From: Schaalia sp. Marseille-Q2122 | Lineage (GTDB): Bacteria > Actinomycetota > Actinomycetes > Actinomycetales > Actinomycetaceae | Length of the DNA: 64,000 nucleotides | Assembly: GCF_903645355.1 (NCBI RefSeq) | Contig: NZ_CAHJXR010000002.1 | Coordinates: forward strand, 1-64,000 | Direction: 5' to 3' | In this document: piece after piece, positions 25,647-33,602 of the stretch | Numbering within the stretch: the first letter of the stretch is position 1 | Layout: each line of letters starts with the position of its first letter | Translations under genes and position numbers: made by a program | Notes under the pieces: model-generated | What the model was told of the DNA's origin: nothing | Databases searched by the model: none | The model's input: the letters and a program-made list of their open reading frames with translations, nothing else

Positions 25647-26912
25647 ATGACGGAACCTACCCCGCCAACGCTCCGCGAGGCTCACCAACCCGAGCCCGCC
25701 GCTCGCAGCACTGTCCGTGGGCGCAAGCGCTTTCCTGCAGGCATTCTGGCACTGGTTGCCGTCCTCGTCCTTGCAGGCGTGGGCCTCGGATGGGCGGGAC
25801 GCACCCTCCTGCTCCCACCCCAAGAAGAACACACCGCCCGCACCTACGCCATCGCCACCACCAACGAAGGCAGCCTGGGCCGCACGCTGAAAATGGCGGT
25901 TGCTGCACAATGGCAAAGCGCCTCACGCCTCGTCGCTAAACGTGCGGGCACACTGACCTCCATCGACAGTGGGCGTTCAGGCAGGATCGGCGCAGGCGAC
26001 GTGCTCTACACCGTTGACCTCAGCCCCGTCTATGTTCTACCCGGCACCGTGCCCGCCTTCCGTGACCTCGCAAAGGATGTTGAGGGCGAGGACGTCGCCC
26101 AACTGCAGGCCTACCTTTTCGACTACTGGGGATGGGGCCTGATCCCAGACGGTAAATTCGGCAACGCCACCGAACGCGCCCTCAAAGCCTGGCAAAAAGA
26201 TCAGGACCTTGAAGAAACCGGCATGCTCCCCCTGGGGCAGGTGCTTTTCACCCCGGAACTTCCCGTGGGATTCGCCTGGGAGGACGAGGTGCAAGTCGGC
26301 TCCGAACTGCAAAGCGGCACCGCACTAGTCAAGGTCTACGGCTCCTCGCCAAGCTTCTCCATGAGGATCGCCGACACGCAGCTTGGGGCAATCCGCGAAG
26401 GCCTCACCCTGACGCTCAATCACGATGGACACCAATGGCCCGCCCGCATCGGCACCATCACCAAGGACGAAGAAACCAGCGAACTTATCGCTGAAATCCT
26501 CCCCCCTGAAGGCTCTGCAAGTATCTGCGCCCCCGACTGCCACCTCATCCCCGCCCAAGGCAAGCGAGGAATCGAAGCAAGCATCGTCGTCATCCCAGAG
26601 GCTACCGGCACGGTTGTGCCCATCAATGCCCTGCGCGTGGATGCGCAGGGTCAGCCGCTGATCCTGCGCGAGGACGGCGAGCAGGTGCCCGTTCAGGTGC
26701 TGACCACTGTGGGTGGGCAGGCCGTCGTGTCGGGCATTGAGGCCGGGGCGCGCGTGCGCGTTTGGGGAGAGGGCGCCACTTCCGGCAGCTCGGGTGGTGC
26801 GCCCAGCGAGGCGCCCGCCGATGGGCAAGGCGGCGCTGACAGCGATGGCAGCCCCGACGGTGAAGGTGACCCTGATACTGAGGGCAATGCGCCCCAATCG
26901 GCCAACTCCTAG
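25647..26912 (+). CDS. ABC-system membrane fusion/adaptor protein
   Basis: A 421-residue adaptor. AAGGAGG lies 5 bases before ATG 25647. A short cytosolic head, one membrane helix (residues ~35-57) and then an extracellular part: barrel-sandwich halves (RLVAKRAGTLTSIDSG, ALVKVYGS) enclosing a PGBD1-type peptidoglycan-binding domain (DVAQLQAYL...DGKFGNATERALKAWQKD, residues ~160-205). It ends in a Gly/Ser/Asp/Pro-rich tail. Similar adaptors sit beside MacB-like ATPases and permeases in Gram-positive bacteria. Its position after six lipoproteins hints at shared function but no direct link is shown. Confidence 0.85.
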   Translation: MTEPTPPTLREAHQPEPAARSTVRGRKRFPAGILALVAVLVLAGVGLGWAGRTLLLPPQEEHTARTYAIATTNEGSLGRTLKMAVAAQWQSASRLVAKRAGTLTSIDSGRSGRIGAGDVLYTVDLSPVYVLPGTVPAFRDLAKDVEGEDVAQLQAYLFDYWGWGLIPDGKFGNATERALKAWQKDQDLEETGMLPLGQVLFTPELPVGFAWEDEVQVGSELQSGTALVKVYGSSPSFSMRIADTQLGAIREGLTLTLNHDGHQWPARIGTITKDEETSELIAEILPPEGSASICAPDCHLIPAQGKRGIEASIVVIPEATGTVVPINALRVDAQGQPLILREDGEQVPVQVLTTVGGQAVVSGIEAGARVRVWGEGATSGSSGGAPSEAPADGQGGADSDGSPDGEGDPDTEGNAPQSANS

Positions 26913-26920
26913 GGGGCACG

Positions 26921-27625
26921 ATGGCGACCTTGCGTGCCCACGAGGTGCACTTCACCTACCCCGGCGCCCGTGAAGAAGTCGTGACGAAGTGGAGTCACAC
27001 CTTCAACGCCGGGCAGATCACCTCCATGACCGGAGAATCAGGCTGCGGCAAATCCACGCGCCTCTTCCTCGCTGCGCTGCTCATCCGCCCCAGCTCGGGC
27101 GAGATTCTCCTCGACGATGAGCGCGTCGATAATCTCTCCGACGCGCAACGCTCCCACATTCGCGCCCACAACTTCGGTTTCGTCTTCCAAGACAGCGCCC
27201 TGGATACCACCCGCACGGTCATCGACAACGTCGTTGAATCCTGCCTCTACCGCGGACAATCCGCCAGGGATCACGAGGCCTACGCCCGCGAACTCCTAGC
27301 GACCATGAACGTCAACGTTCCCCTTGACCGCCGCCCCGGCCAGATCTCGGGCGGGCAGGCCCAGCGCATTGCCCTGTGCCGGGCGCTCCTGGGCCGACCT
27401 CGCGTGATCTTCGCCGACGAACCCACAGGAAACCTCGACGCAGAAAGTGGGCAGGCAGTGATGAACATGCTGCGCCGCGCCGCCGACGAGGGCGCCAGCG
27501 TCATCGTTGTCACCCACGACCCGCAGGTTGCGGCCTTCTCCGACGAGCACGTGCACATTCCCGCACCCTCGCAGATCGCACTGCCAGGACTGGCAGAAGC
27601 ACCGCGCATTGGAGGTGGGCAATGA
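26921..27625 (+). CDS. ABC transporter ATP-binding protein (MacB/LolD type)
   Basis: A 234-residue ATPase: Walker A GESGCGKST (residues ~38-46), Q-loop FVFQDSAL, signature ISGGQAQRIALCRAL, Walker B VIFADEPTGNLD and switch His in VVTHDPQ. The TGNLDAESG wording is typical of the MacB/LolD/FtsE group that drives mechanotransmission rather than import. It starts 8 bases after the adaptor gene. Confidence 0.92.
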   Translation: MATLRAHEVHFTYPGAREEVVTKWSHTFNAGQITSMTGESGCGKSTRLFLAALLIRPSSGEILLDDERVDNLSDAQRSHIRAHNFGFVFQDSALDTTRTVIDNVVESCLYRGQSARDHEAYARELLATMNVNVPLDRRPGQISGGQAQRIALCRALLGRPRVIFADEPTGNLDAESGQAVMNMLRRAADEGASVIVVTHDPQVAAFSDEHVHIPAPSQIALPGLAEAPRIGGGQ

Positions 27626-28749
27626 GGGCGCGCCGATCGGGGGCACTGTGGCCCTTCCTACGAGAAATCATCCTGTCCTGCCGCGCTCAGCTCGTCACCT
27701 CCCTGGTGGTACTCCTCATCGCAGGTGGAGCCGTCGGTGCCGTCCTGGGAACGGCAGGCCTGTCCGCCGCCGCCCAGTCCAAGGTGCTCTCCACCGTGGA
27801 TAATGTCGGCACCCGCTCCATCAGCATCTACGCCACCAACCCCGCCAAGCCTCTTGAACCAGACATCCTTGACGCCCTAGAAAAGCTCGACATTGTCGAA
27901 TCCGTCATTGGATTTGGCGTCACCGTTGACGTGGTCAACGCCGAGCTCAACGCCGGAAAACGCGTGGGCGCGCGCCTCGTATACGGCGGTTTCGCCCGCG
28001 ATCTACACCAGCGCGCCACCTCCCACGCTGCCGCACACTACGGGGATGGCCTGGCAGGCTTTGCTACCCCTGACGCTTTCGATCTGCTGGGCCTGCCCGC
28101 CGAGGGCGGGGGAGTGCGCGTCGCTCAGGAAGGGCGCGAGATTACCGTCATTGGGGATATCACCCTGCCCGAGCACCTGGCAGAACTGAGCCCCACGATC
28201 CTTGTGCCTGTTGAGCGCCCTGAAGGGTTGAGCGCGATCTTCCTGGCAGCGCGTTCAGCTGATGACCTCCCGCTGCTGACGGACTTGGTGCGCGGGCAGA
28301 TGCGCGGCTACACCAGCCAGGAATACAACCTGGCAACCTCGCAGGCCTATGCCTCGCTGCGCGCAGCCATTGACGGCGAACTCACCGCCAGCTCCCACTC
28401 CCTAATCGTCGGAGTGCTGGGAGCGGGAGCCGGTGCCACCATGCTGGTGGTGTGGGCCGTCGTGCTGCTACGCCGCAAAGACCTGGGTCGCAGGCGCGCC
28501 CTCGGTGCGAGCCGACTGATGATTGTCGGCCTAACTGTCGGGCAGGTCGCAGTGCTGACCCTGCTGGGAGCAAGCGTTGGGGCAGGGGCGGCCTCGGCGG
28601 TTATGGCTGGGCTTGGCCAAGCTCTGCCTCCCTGGGATTTCCAGGCCGCAGTCGTGGTGGCCTTGGCGGCGGCCAGCACACTGCTGTGCATCGTGCCGGC
28701 CCTGTGGGCCGCTCAACGCGACCCACTGACAGAACTGCGAGTGCCCTAG
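27622..28749 (+). CDS. ABC transporter permease, FtsX-like
   Basis: A 375-residue permease. ATG 27622 overlaps the ATPase stop (ATGA). One membrane helix near residues 18-45 (SLVVLLIAGGAVGAVLGTAG), a large extracellular domain (~45-250), then three helices at about 260-285, 300-330 and 340-365, the FtsX/MacB layout. With the ATPase and adaptor it forms a tripartite pump or assembly machine. The frame stays open upstream within the ATPase gene, but that is overlap by chance. Confidence 0.88.
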   Translation: MRARRSGALWPFLREIILSCRAQLVTSLVVLLIAGGAVGAVLGTAGLSAAAQSKVLSTVDNVGTRSISIYATNPAKPLEPDILDALEKLDIVESVIGFGVTVDVVNAELNAGKRVGARLVYGGFARDLHQRATSHAAAHYGDGLAGFATPDAFDLLGLPAEGGGVRVAQEGREITVIGDITLPEHLAELSPTILVPVERPEGLSAIFLAARSADDLPLLTDLVRGQMRGYTSQEYNLATSQAYASLRAAIDGELTASSHSLIVGVLGAGAGATMLVVWAVVLLRRKDLGRRRALGASRLMIVGLTVGQVAVLTLLGASVGAGAASAVMAGLGQALPPWDFQAAVVVALAAASTLLCIVPALWAAQRDPLTELRVP

Positions 28750-28802
28750 AGACTGTCTGGGCTGTGTCTCCTAGTGGGCGTCTCCTAGTGGGTGCGATTC
28801 CA

Positions 28803-28863
28803 CCCACCATCTACTAGTTACTGCTAATTTAGGCTAAATTAGCAGTAACTAGTAGATGGTGGG
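28803..28863. repeat. 29-bp inverted repeat upstream of fic
   Basis: Left arm 28803-28831 and right arm 28835-28863 are perfectly complementary around the triplet GGC. The core TACTGCTAATTT...AAATTAGCAGTA recurs at 30249-30293 after the gene. It lies 41 bases before the fic start and 53 bases after the permease stop. It may be an operator, a terminator for the ABC operon, or a mobile-element end. Confidence 0.85.
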
Positions 28864-28903
28864 AGAGTTCAAAGAATCTCCCTGAGGGATGCGAGGACAG
28901 GCT

Positions 28904-30238
28904 ATGAAAACTCCCATGCCGCCGCCAACACCATATGCCCAATTCGAGCATGACATGCTCCGCACTGCCTCCCCAGAAGCTATCCTGCGTCTCTTGAGTG
29001 CGAAGGTGGTTGAACCTGAAGGCTACGTCGACTGGGAATGGATCCGTTATCACCGCCCTCCCGAAGGATTCACGCGCGAGGAGTGGTGGTTACTATTGCG
29101 GGGTCAACGAGTGCGCACTGCGAAAAGTACCCCCTTTACATTGGTTGACGGCACGCCAATCACCTGGAATTACCCCGACAGCTTGTGGAAGCTCACGGAT
29201 GAAATTACCGCGCAAGCGCGGGGAACTTTAGAGCTTCCGCAAGGGTTGGAGCGCTTGGAGCGCCCTCGTCACTACCTTGTCTCCTCGCTCATTGAAGAAG
29301 CAATCACATCCTCTCAAATGGAGGGGGCGTCCACCTCACGCGTCCGGGCAAAAGAGATGCTTCAGGAGGGCCAAAAACCCCGGGATCGTTCGGAACAGAT
29401 GATTCTCAATAACTACGAGGTGATGACATGGTTGCGTGAGGTGAAGGAACAACCCCTGTCGGCTGATCTTGTCTTTGAGATTCACCGCAGAATTACCGCA
29501 CAGACAATGGGGGATCCGTCAGAAGCAGGCCGTTTGCAACAGCCCGGGGAAGAGCGGGTGCGGATATATGGCGATCAAGGGCAGGAGCAGATTCTCCACA
29601 TTCCACCGCCCGCGGAGGAACTGCCACAGAGGCTAGAGACCTTATGTGCCTTTGCCAACGGCGGGGGCGATGGGTACATGCCGCCGCTCCTGCGCGCCAT
29701 CACGGTGCATTTCATGATGGGGCATGATCACTACTTTGTGGATGGAAACGGCCGCACTGCCAGAGCTGTTTTCTACTGGCTGCTTCTCAACCAAGGATTC
29801 TTCCTTGCCGAATATCTGTCGATTTCTCGCCTGCTTCGACGTGCTCCAGCACAATATGCGCGCTCGTTCCTACTTACTGAGCAAGATGAAGGGGATTTAA
29901 CGCACTTCCTTCTTTTCCATGCACAGATTGTTTCTAAGGCAATTGATGAACTGCACAAGTATGTAGCGCGTAGGGCGAAGGATCAACGGGATATTATCGA
30001 GGTATTGCAGCACTCTGACGTCAATCTGCGGCAGATGGCACTGCTCAAGCAGATGGTTGTGGGCGAGATTTCCGGTGTAGATGTGAGCTTCTATCGGCAG
30101 AACTTTGGCGTTGCTCCCCAAACGGCACGCACCGATCTTCATGATCTTGTTGAGAAGGGCTTTCTTATTCAACGGTCCGATGGTCGCCGCCACTATTGGA
30201 TACCTGATCCAAATCTGGGGCGGCGCCTGAAGTGGTGA
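28904..30238 (+). CDS. fic: Fic family AMP-transferase, class II
   Basis: A 444-residue Fic protein. The active motif HYFVDGNGR is at residues 276-284. An inhibitory helix motif SSQMEG lies at 136-141, with Glu140 able to block ATP gamma-phosphate, so this is a self-inhibited class II enzyme. A Fic_N-type region precedes it, and the C-terminal ~100 residues look like a winged helix (NLRQMALLKQMVVGEISGVDV, ARTDLHDLVEKGFLIQRSDGRRHYWI). Such enzymes add AMP to target hydroxyls. ATG 28904 has AGGACAGG upstream. AT content and flanking repeats suggest an acquired unit. Confidence 0.9.
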   Translation: MKTPMPPPTPYAQFEHDMLRTASPEAILRLLSAKVVEPEGYVDWEWIRYHRPPEGFTREEWWLLLRGQRVRTAKSTPFTLVDGTPITWNYPDSLWKLTDEITAQARGTLELPQGLERLERPRHYLVSSLIEEAITSSQMEGASTSRVRAKEMLQEGQKPRDRSEQMILNNYEVMTWLREVKEQPLSADLVFEIHRRITAQTMGDPSEAGRLQQPGEERVRIYGDQGQEQILHIPPPAEELPQRLETLCAFANGGGDGYMPPLLRAITVHFMMGHDHYFVDGNGRTARAVFYWLLLNQGFFLAEYLSISRLLRRAPAQYARSFLLTEQDEGDLTHFLLFHAQIVSKAIDELHKYVARRAKDQRDIIEVLQHSDVNLRQMALLKQMVVGEISGVDVSFYRQNFGVAPQTARTDLHDLVEKGFLIQRSDGRRHYWIPDPNLGRRLKW

Positions 30239-30248
30239 CGTTGACTCT

Positions 30249-30293
30249 CTGCTGGGTACTGCTAATTTGGGCTAAATTAGCAGTACCCAGCAG
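30249..30293. repeat. Inverted repeat downstream of fic
   Basis: CTGCTGGGTACTGCTAATTT (30249-30268) pairs perfectly with 30274-30293. The inner TACTGCTAATTT/AAATTAGCAGTA arms and the GGC centre are the same as in 28803-28863, while the outer arms differ. It starts 10 bases after the fic stop. Confidence 0.85.
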
Positions 30294-30306
30294 GTGGGGC
30301 CTTCCT

Positions 30307-31218
30307 TTAACGCTGCCCGAAGAGCTCTGTCATGGGGACGAAGTCAGCCAGATCGGGGCGCAAGCGACCACTCGTCCCATCCGACTTCAGCAGTGGTGCG
30401 GTCGAGCCAGCACCCGGTGCGCCGACAGGGCCGACAGCAGCGGGCGCGCCAACAGTAGCGGGTATGCCTTCAGCGCCAATAGCACTGCCGGAGTTGACGA
30501 GGCTCGTCGTCCCCACGCCAGGGGCAACGTTCCCCACCCGACTCTGCCCGGCGGCGTCGGCCTCGTCAGGCCGCCACTGGTGGCGGGCAGGCAAACGCAC
30601 GGCATTGACCAAAGCAACGAGTTCGGCGCCAGCGCGGCGGATGCGCTCGGCAATGCCCGAAGCGGCGGAAGAACCGACGCCGCCAGACCCGGCGCCACTA
30701 GCCCCCACGCCGCCAGCAGGCATCCCCCACGCGGCCCCGAAATCCTCATTCGCCGCATACACGGCCGTCGGTACAACGTGGGCGCGCAAGGCAGAAAACA
30801 ATGGACGCAACGCATGGTCAATAGCCAGGGAATGACGCGCCGAACCGCCCGTGGCACTCAGGAGAACCGGCCTGCCCGCCAGACGCTCGGTGCCCACCAG
30901 GTCAAAGAAAGACTTGAACACGCCCGAATAGGAACCCGCGAAAATCGGCGTCACCGCGATCACCGCATCGGCAGCCTCCAGAGCATCCAGGGCATCCTCC
31001 ACGCGGGCAGCAGGCATACCCGTCACCATCACCTGCGCAACATCCATCGCCAGTTCGCGCAGCTCCAGAACCCGAACCTCAACCGCGCTATCAACCGAAG
31101 GGGCGACGGGTCGCAGAGCGGCAGCGCGCACGGCCTCGGTCAACGCGTCAGCAAGCATGCGCGTCGAGGACGGCACCGACAACCCAGCCGAGACAACAAC
31201 AAGCTTCAACGCACTCAC
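30307..31218 (-). CDS. NADPH-dependent FMN reductase, CE1759-like
   Basis: A 303-residue flavodoxin-fold reductase. Residues 1-180 hold the FMN-binding pattern: VVVSAGLSVPSSTRMLADAL, then AVIAVTPIFAGSYSGVFKSFFDLVG and ATGGSARHSLAIDHALRPLF. It would supply reduced flavin to the LLM oxidoreductase whose gene overlaps it (ATGA), the known CE1758/CE1759-type pairing. The C-terminal ~120 residues are Gly/Ala/Pro-rich low complexity, apart from a DLADFVPMTELFG end, and look like a lineage-specific extension. Confidence 0.87.
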   Translation of the reverse strand: MSALKLVVVSAGLSVPSSTRMLADALTEAVRAAALRPVAPSVDSAVEVRVLELRELAMDVAQVMVTGMPAARVEDALDALEAADAVIAVTPIFAGSYSGVFKSFFDLVGTERLAGRPVLLSATGGSARHSLAIDHALRPLFSALRAHVVPTAVYAANEDFGAAWGMPAGGVGASGAGSGGVGSSAASGIAERIRRAGAELVALVNAVRLPARHQWRPDEADAAGQSRVGNVAPGVGTTSLVNSGSAIGAEGIPATVGAPAAVGPVGAPGAGSTAPLLKSDGTSGRLRPDLADFVPMTELFGQR

Positions 31219-32408
31219 TGTCCTTCCCCTCCCTCACCGCGAGCCTTATCCTCGGCGCGCAGGCCAGTCCAGTTGTCACCAGTTTCGAAACGGTACTCAG
31301 CATCCCAGTCCGCCTCGCCAGCGGCGCGCAGGGCCTCGTCGCGAGCGGCAACGCGAGAAGCGTGAGTAGGAGCGTCAGGCACATCAGCGGGGCGCGCACT
31401 GTCGTAGGCCTCCCGCAAGGCGGGAGCAACCTCGGTACCCAAAATGTGCACCTGCTCGAGCACAACCTCCAGCGGCAGGCCCGCATGGTCGATGAGGAAC
31501 ATCATGCGCTGCACGTCGCCAAACTTGTCCCGCATCGCGGCGTAACGATCAATGACCTGCTGGGGCGAGCCCACCGTCAGCGGCGTATCCGCCATGAACT
31601 GCTCCAAAGACGGGCCATAACCGTACACCGGCGCGTGGTCGAAGTAGGGGCGGAAGAAGTCAACAGCCTTCTGGGAATCCTTATTCATAAAGACGTGCCC
31701 ACCCACGCCCACAATCGCCTGATCGGCGCGGCCGTGCCCGTAGTGCTCGTAGCGCTCGCGGTAGAGGTCGATCATGGCCTTGGTGTGCTCTTCCTTCCAG
31801 AAAACATTGTTGTGGAAGAACCCGTCCCCGTAGTAGGCGGCCTGCTCGGCAATCTGAGGCGAGCGGATCGAGCCGTGCCACACGAAAGGCGCAACCCCGT
31901 CGAGCGGGCGCGGCGTGGAGGTGAAAGAGCGCAGGGGAGTGCGGTGCTTGCCTTCCCAGTTGACCACATCCTCATCCCACAGGCGACGCAGCAGGTCGTA
32001 GTTTTCGATGGTCAGCGAGATGCCGTCACGAATGTCCTTACCAAACCACGGGTAGACCGGGCCGGTGTTGCCGCGCCCGAGCATCAGGTCATTGCGCCCG
32101 TCGGAGAGGTGCTGAAGCATGGCGTAGTCTTCGGCGATCTTCACCGGGTCGTTGGTGGTGATGAGGGTCGTGGCCGTGGTCAGGTGGATGCGGCTGGTTT
32201 GGGCGGCAATGTAGGCCAGTGTGGTGGTGGGGGAGGAGGAGAAGAACGGCGGGTTGTGGTGTTCGCCCAGGCCAAAGACGTCCAGGCCCGCTTCTTCGGC
32301 GGCCTTGGCAATCTTAACGACGGCTTTGATGCGTTCACCTTCGGTGGGGGTGCGTCCGGTGGTGGGGTCGGTGCTGATGTCGGAAACGGAGAATACGCCG
32401 ATGTGCAT
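31215..32408 (-). CDS. LLM-class flavin-dependent oxidoreductase, CE1758-like
   Basis: A 397-residue luciferase-like TIM-barrel enzyme: MHIGVFSVSDI, FGLGEHHNPPFFSSSP, LTTATTLITTNDPVKIAEDYA, LMLGRGNTGPVYPWFG and the APFVWHGSIRSPQ segment. It uses FMNH2 and oxygen on an unknown substrate. It is transcribed with its partner reductase, translation being coupled at 31215-31218. A MarR-type gene lies just upstream on the same strand and may control it. Confidence 0.9.
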   Translation of the reverse strand: MHIGVFSVSDISTDPTTGRTPTEGERIKAVVKIAKAAEEAGLDVFGLGEHHNPPFFSSSPTTTLAYIAAQTSRIHLTTATTLITTNDPVKIAEDYAMLQHLSDGRNDLMLGRGNTGPVYPWFGKDIRDGISLTIENYDLLRRLWDEDVVNWEGKHRTPLRSFTSTPRPLDGVAPFVWHGSIRSPQIAEQAAYYGDGFFHNNVFWKEEHTKAMIDLYRERYEHYGHGRADQAIVGVGGHVFMNKDSQKAVDFFRPYFDHAPVYGYGPSLEQFMADTPLTVGSPQQVIDRYAAMRDKFGDVQRMMFLIDHAGLPLEVVLEQVHILGTEVAPALREAYDSARPADVPDAPTHASRVAARDEALRAAGEADWDAEYRFETGDNWTGLRAEDKARGEGGEGQ

Positions 32409-32454
32409 GGTGCATCCTTTGGGGTGTGGTGCCGGTTGTGTGTGGCGCGGGGGT

Positions 32455-32895
32455 TTAAGAAGTGAGGTGGTCGCTCAGATGGGCGAGGGCGAGGCCGAGG
32501 GCCTGTTGGTCCTTGGCGCTGAGGGCGTCGAAGAAGTGTTCGCGCACGTATTCGTGGTGGTGGGGCCGTATCGCTTCGATGGCGGCCAGGCCTTCTGGGG
32601 TGAGGGCGAGGCTGACCTTGCGGCGGTCTTCGGGGGAGGTTTCCTTGGTGACCCAGCCGCGTTGGCTCATGCGGGACACGGAGCGGGACAGGCCCGAGGT
32701 GGTCACGAGGACGGTTTCCTTCAAACAGGACATGGAGAGTTGGTGTTGGGGGGCGTGGTAGAGGGAGATGAGGACGTCGTAGTCGGATAGGCCGATCTGA
32801 GCGCGCGCCTGCAAGTCAGCCTCTGCGCCCGCAAGTATTCTTGAGGCGGTGAAGAGGTAGCTTTGCCAAGCATCCCAGTCCTGATGTTGAGTCAT
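32455..32895 (-). CDS. MarR family transcriptional regulator
   Basis: A 146-residue MarR regulator with a winged helix at about residues 40-105 (YDVLISLYHAPQHQLSMSCLKE, SGLSRSVSRMSQRGWVTKE, DRRKVSLALTPEG). It binds DNA as a dimer and usually releases on binding a phenolic or other small ligand. It lies 46 bases upstream of the LLM gene on the same strand, so the three form one unit. A 12-bp palindrome upstream is a probable operator. Confidence 0.9.
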   Translation of the reverse strand: MTQHQDWDAWQSYLFTASRILAGAEADLQARAQIGLSDYDVLISLYHAPQHQLSMSCLKETVLVTTSGLSRSVSRMSQRGWVTKETSPEDRRKVSLALTPEGLAAIEAIRPHHHEYVREHFFDALSAKDQQALGLALAHLSDHLTS

Positions 32896-32920
32896 GAGAA
32901 GAATGTAGCATGAAAATTGA

Positions 32921-32932
32921 TTGCGTGCGCAA
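32921..32932. promoter_or_regulatory. Probable MarR operator
   Basis: TTGCGTGCGCAA is a perfect 12-bp palindrome 25 bases before the marR start, inside an AT-rich stretch likely to carry the promoter. TTG...CAA ends are typical of MarR sites. Inferred, not shown. Confidence 0.5.
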
Positions 32933-33115
32933 CTAATAACGGGTGTGCTCCATCACCTGCTGGAGAGAGGAAAGAGGAATGGGACACCTTATGGTGACGA
33001 GGGCATTCAGATGAGGCTGAGCGTGCTAACCTAGACAAGCCGTCATATCGGCCACGGAACGTATGCCCTGCAGAAAAGCTGTGGAGCTCCGTGCAACGAC
33101 ACAAAGGAGAAGCCT

Positions 33116-33385
33116 GTGCCGCTGAGCAAGGACGTCAAGGACCAGATCATCGCCGAATACGCTACCCACGAGGGCGACACCGGCTCCCCCGAGGTCCAGG
33201 TTGCGCTGCTGACCCGCCGCATCAAGGACCTGACCGAGCACTTCAAGACCCACAAGCACGATCACCACTCCCGCCGTGGCCTGCTCCTGCTGGTTGGTCG
33301 CCGCAAGCGCCTGCTGGGCTACCTGGCCGACATTGACATCGAGCGCTACCGCTCCCTCATCGAACGTCTCGGCCTGCGCCGCTGA
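33116..33385 (+). CDS. rpsO: Ribosomal protein S15
   Basis: An 89-residue S15: [38 protein letters not shown] and [11 protein letters not shown] are all standard. GTG start, with AGGAG 9-13 bases upstream. It binds 16S rRNA helix 22 early in 30S assembly. It precedes pnp as in most bacteria. Confidence 0.97.
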   Translation: MPLSKDVKDQIIAEYATHEGDTGSPEVQVALLTRRIKDLTEHFKTHKHDHHSRRGLLLLVGRRKRLLGYLADIDIERYRSLIERLGLRR

Positions 33386-33391
33386 TTTGTC

Positions 33392-33423
33392 ACCGGCCCG
33401 GATCCATCTGGAACCGGGCCGGT
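33392..33423 (+). terminator. Hairpin between rpsO and pnp
   Basis: ACCGGCCCGG (33392-33401) pairs with CCGGGCCGGT (33414-33423), 12-base loop, no T run. It lies 6 bases after the rpsO stop. It may end rpsO transcripts or act as the processing hairpin known between these genes in other bacteria. Confidence 0.65.
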
Positions 33424-33602
33424 TCACTACGTAGAGGACAACGCCGCAGCCGACCCGGTTTTCGACAGTGGCTTACGGACCGCTGGTCACCTCCCCCGCA
33501 AGGAGTACGCGATCGACGACGCCGTGGGCTTCGATCGAAGGCCGACTCGGGGCGTGAATCCTCACCATGTTTCACAGAAGTAACACCAAGGAGAAATTCC
33601 CC

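Noticed and set aside
27376-27621. N-terminal extension of the FtsX-like permease
   Set aside because: It lies wholly inside the ATPase gene in another phase; ATG 27622 overlapping the stop is the usual arrangement.
28750-30300. Insertion sequence around fic
   Set aside because: Inverted repeats are each self-complementary hairpins rather than a pair of element ends facing each other, no target duplication is seen, and no transposase is present. A non-autonomous unit is not excluded.
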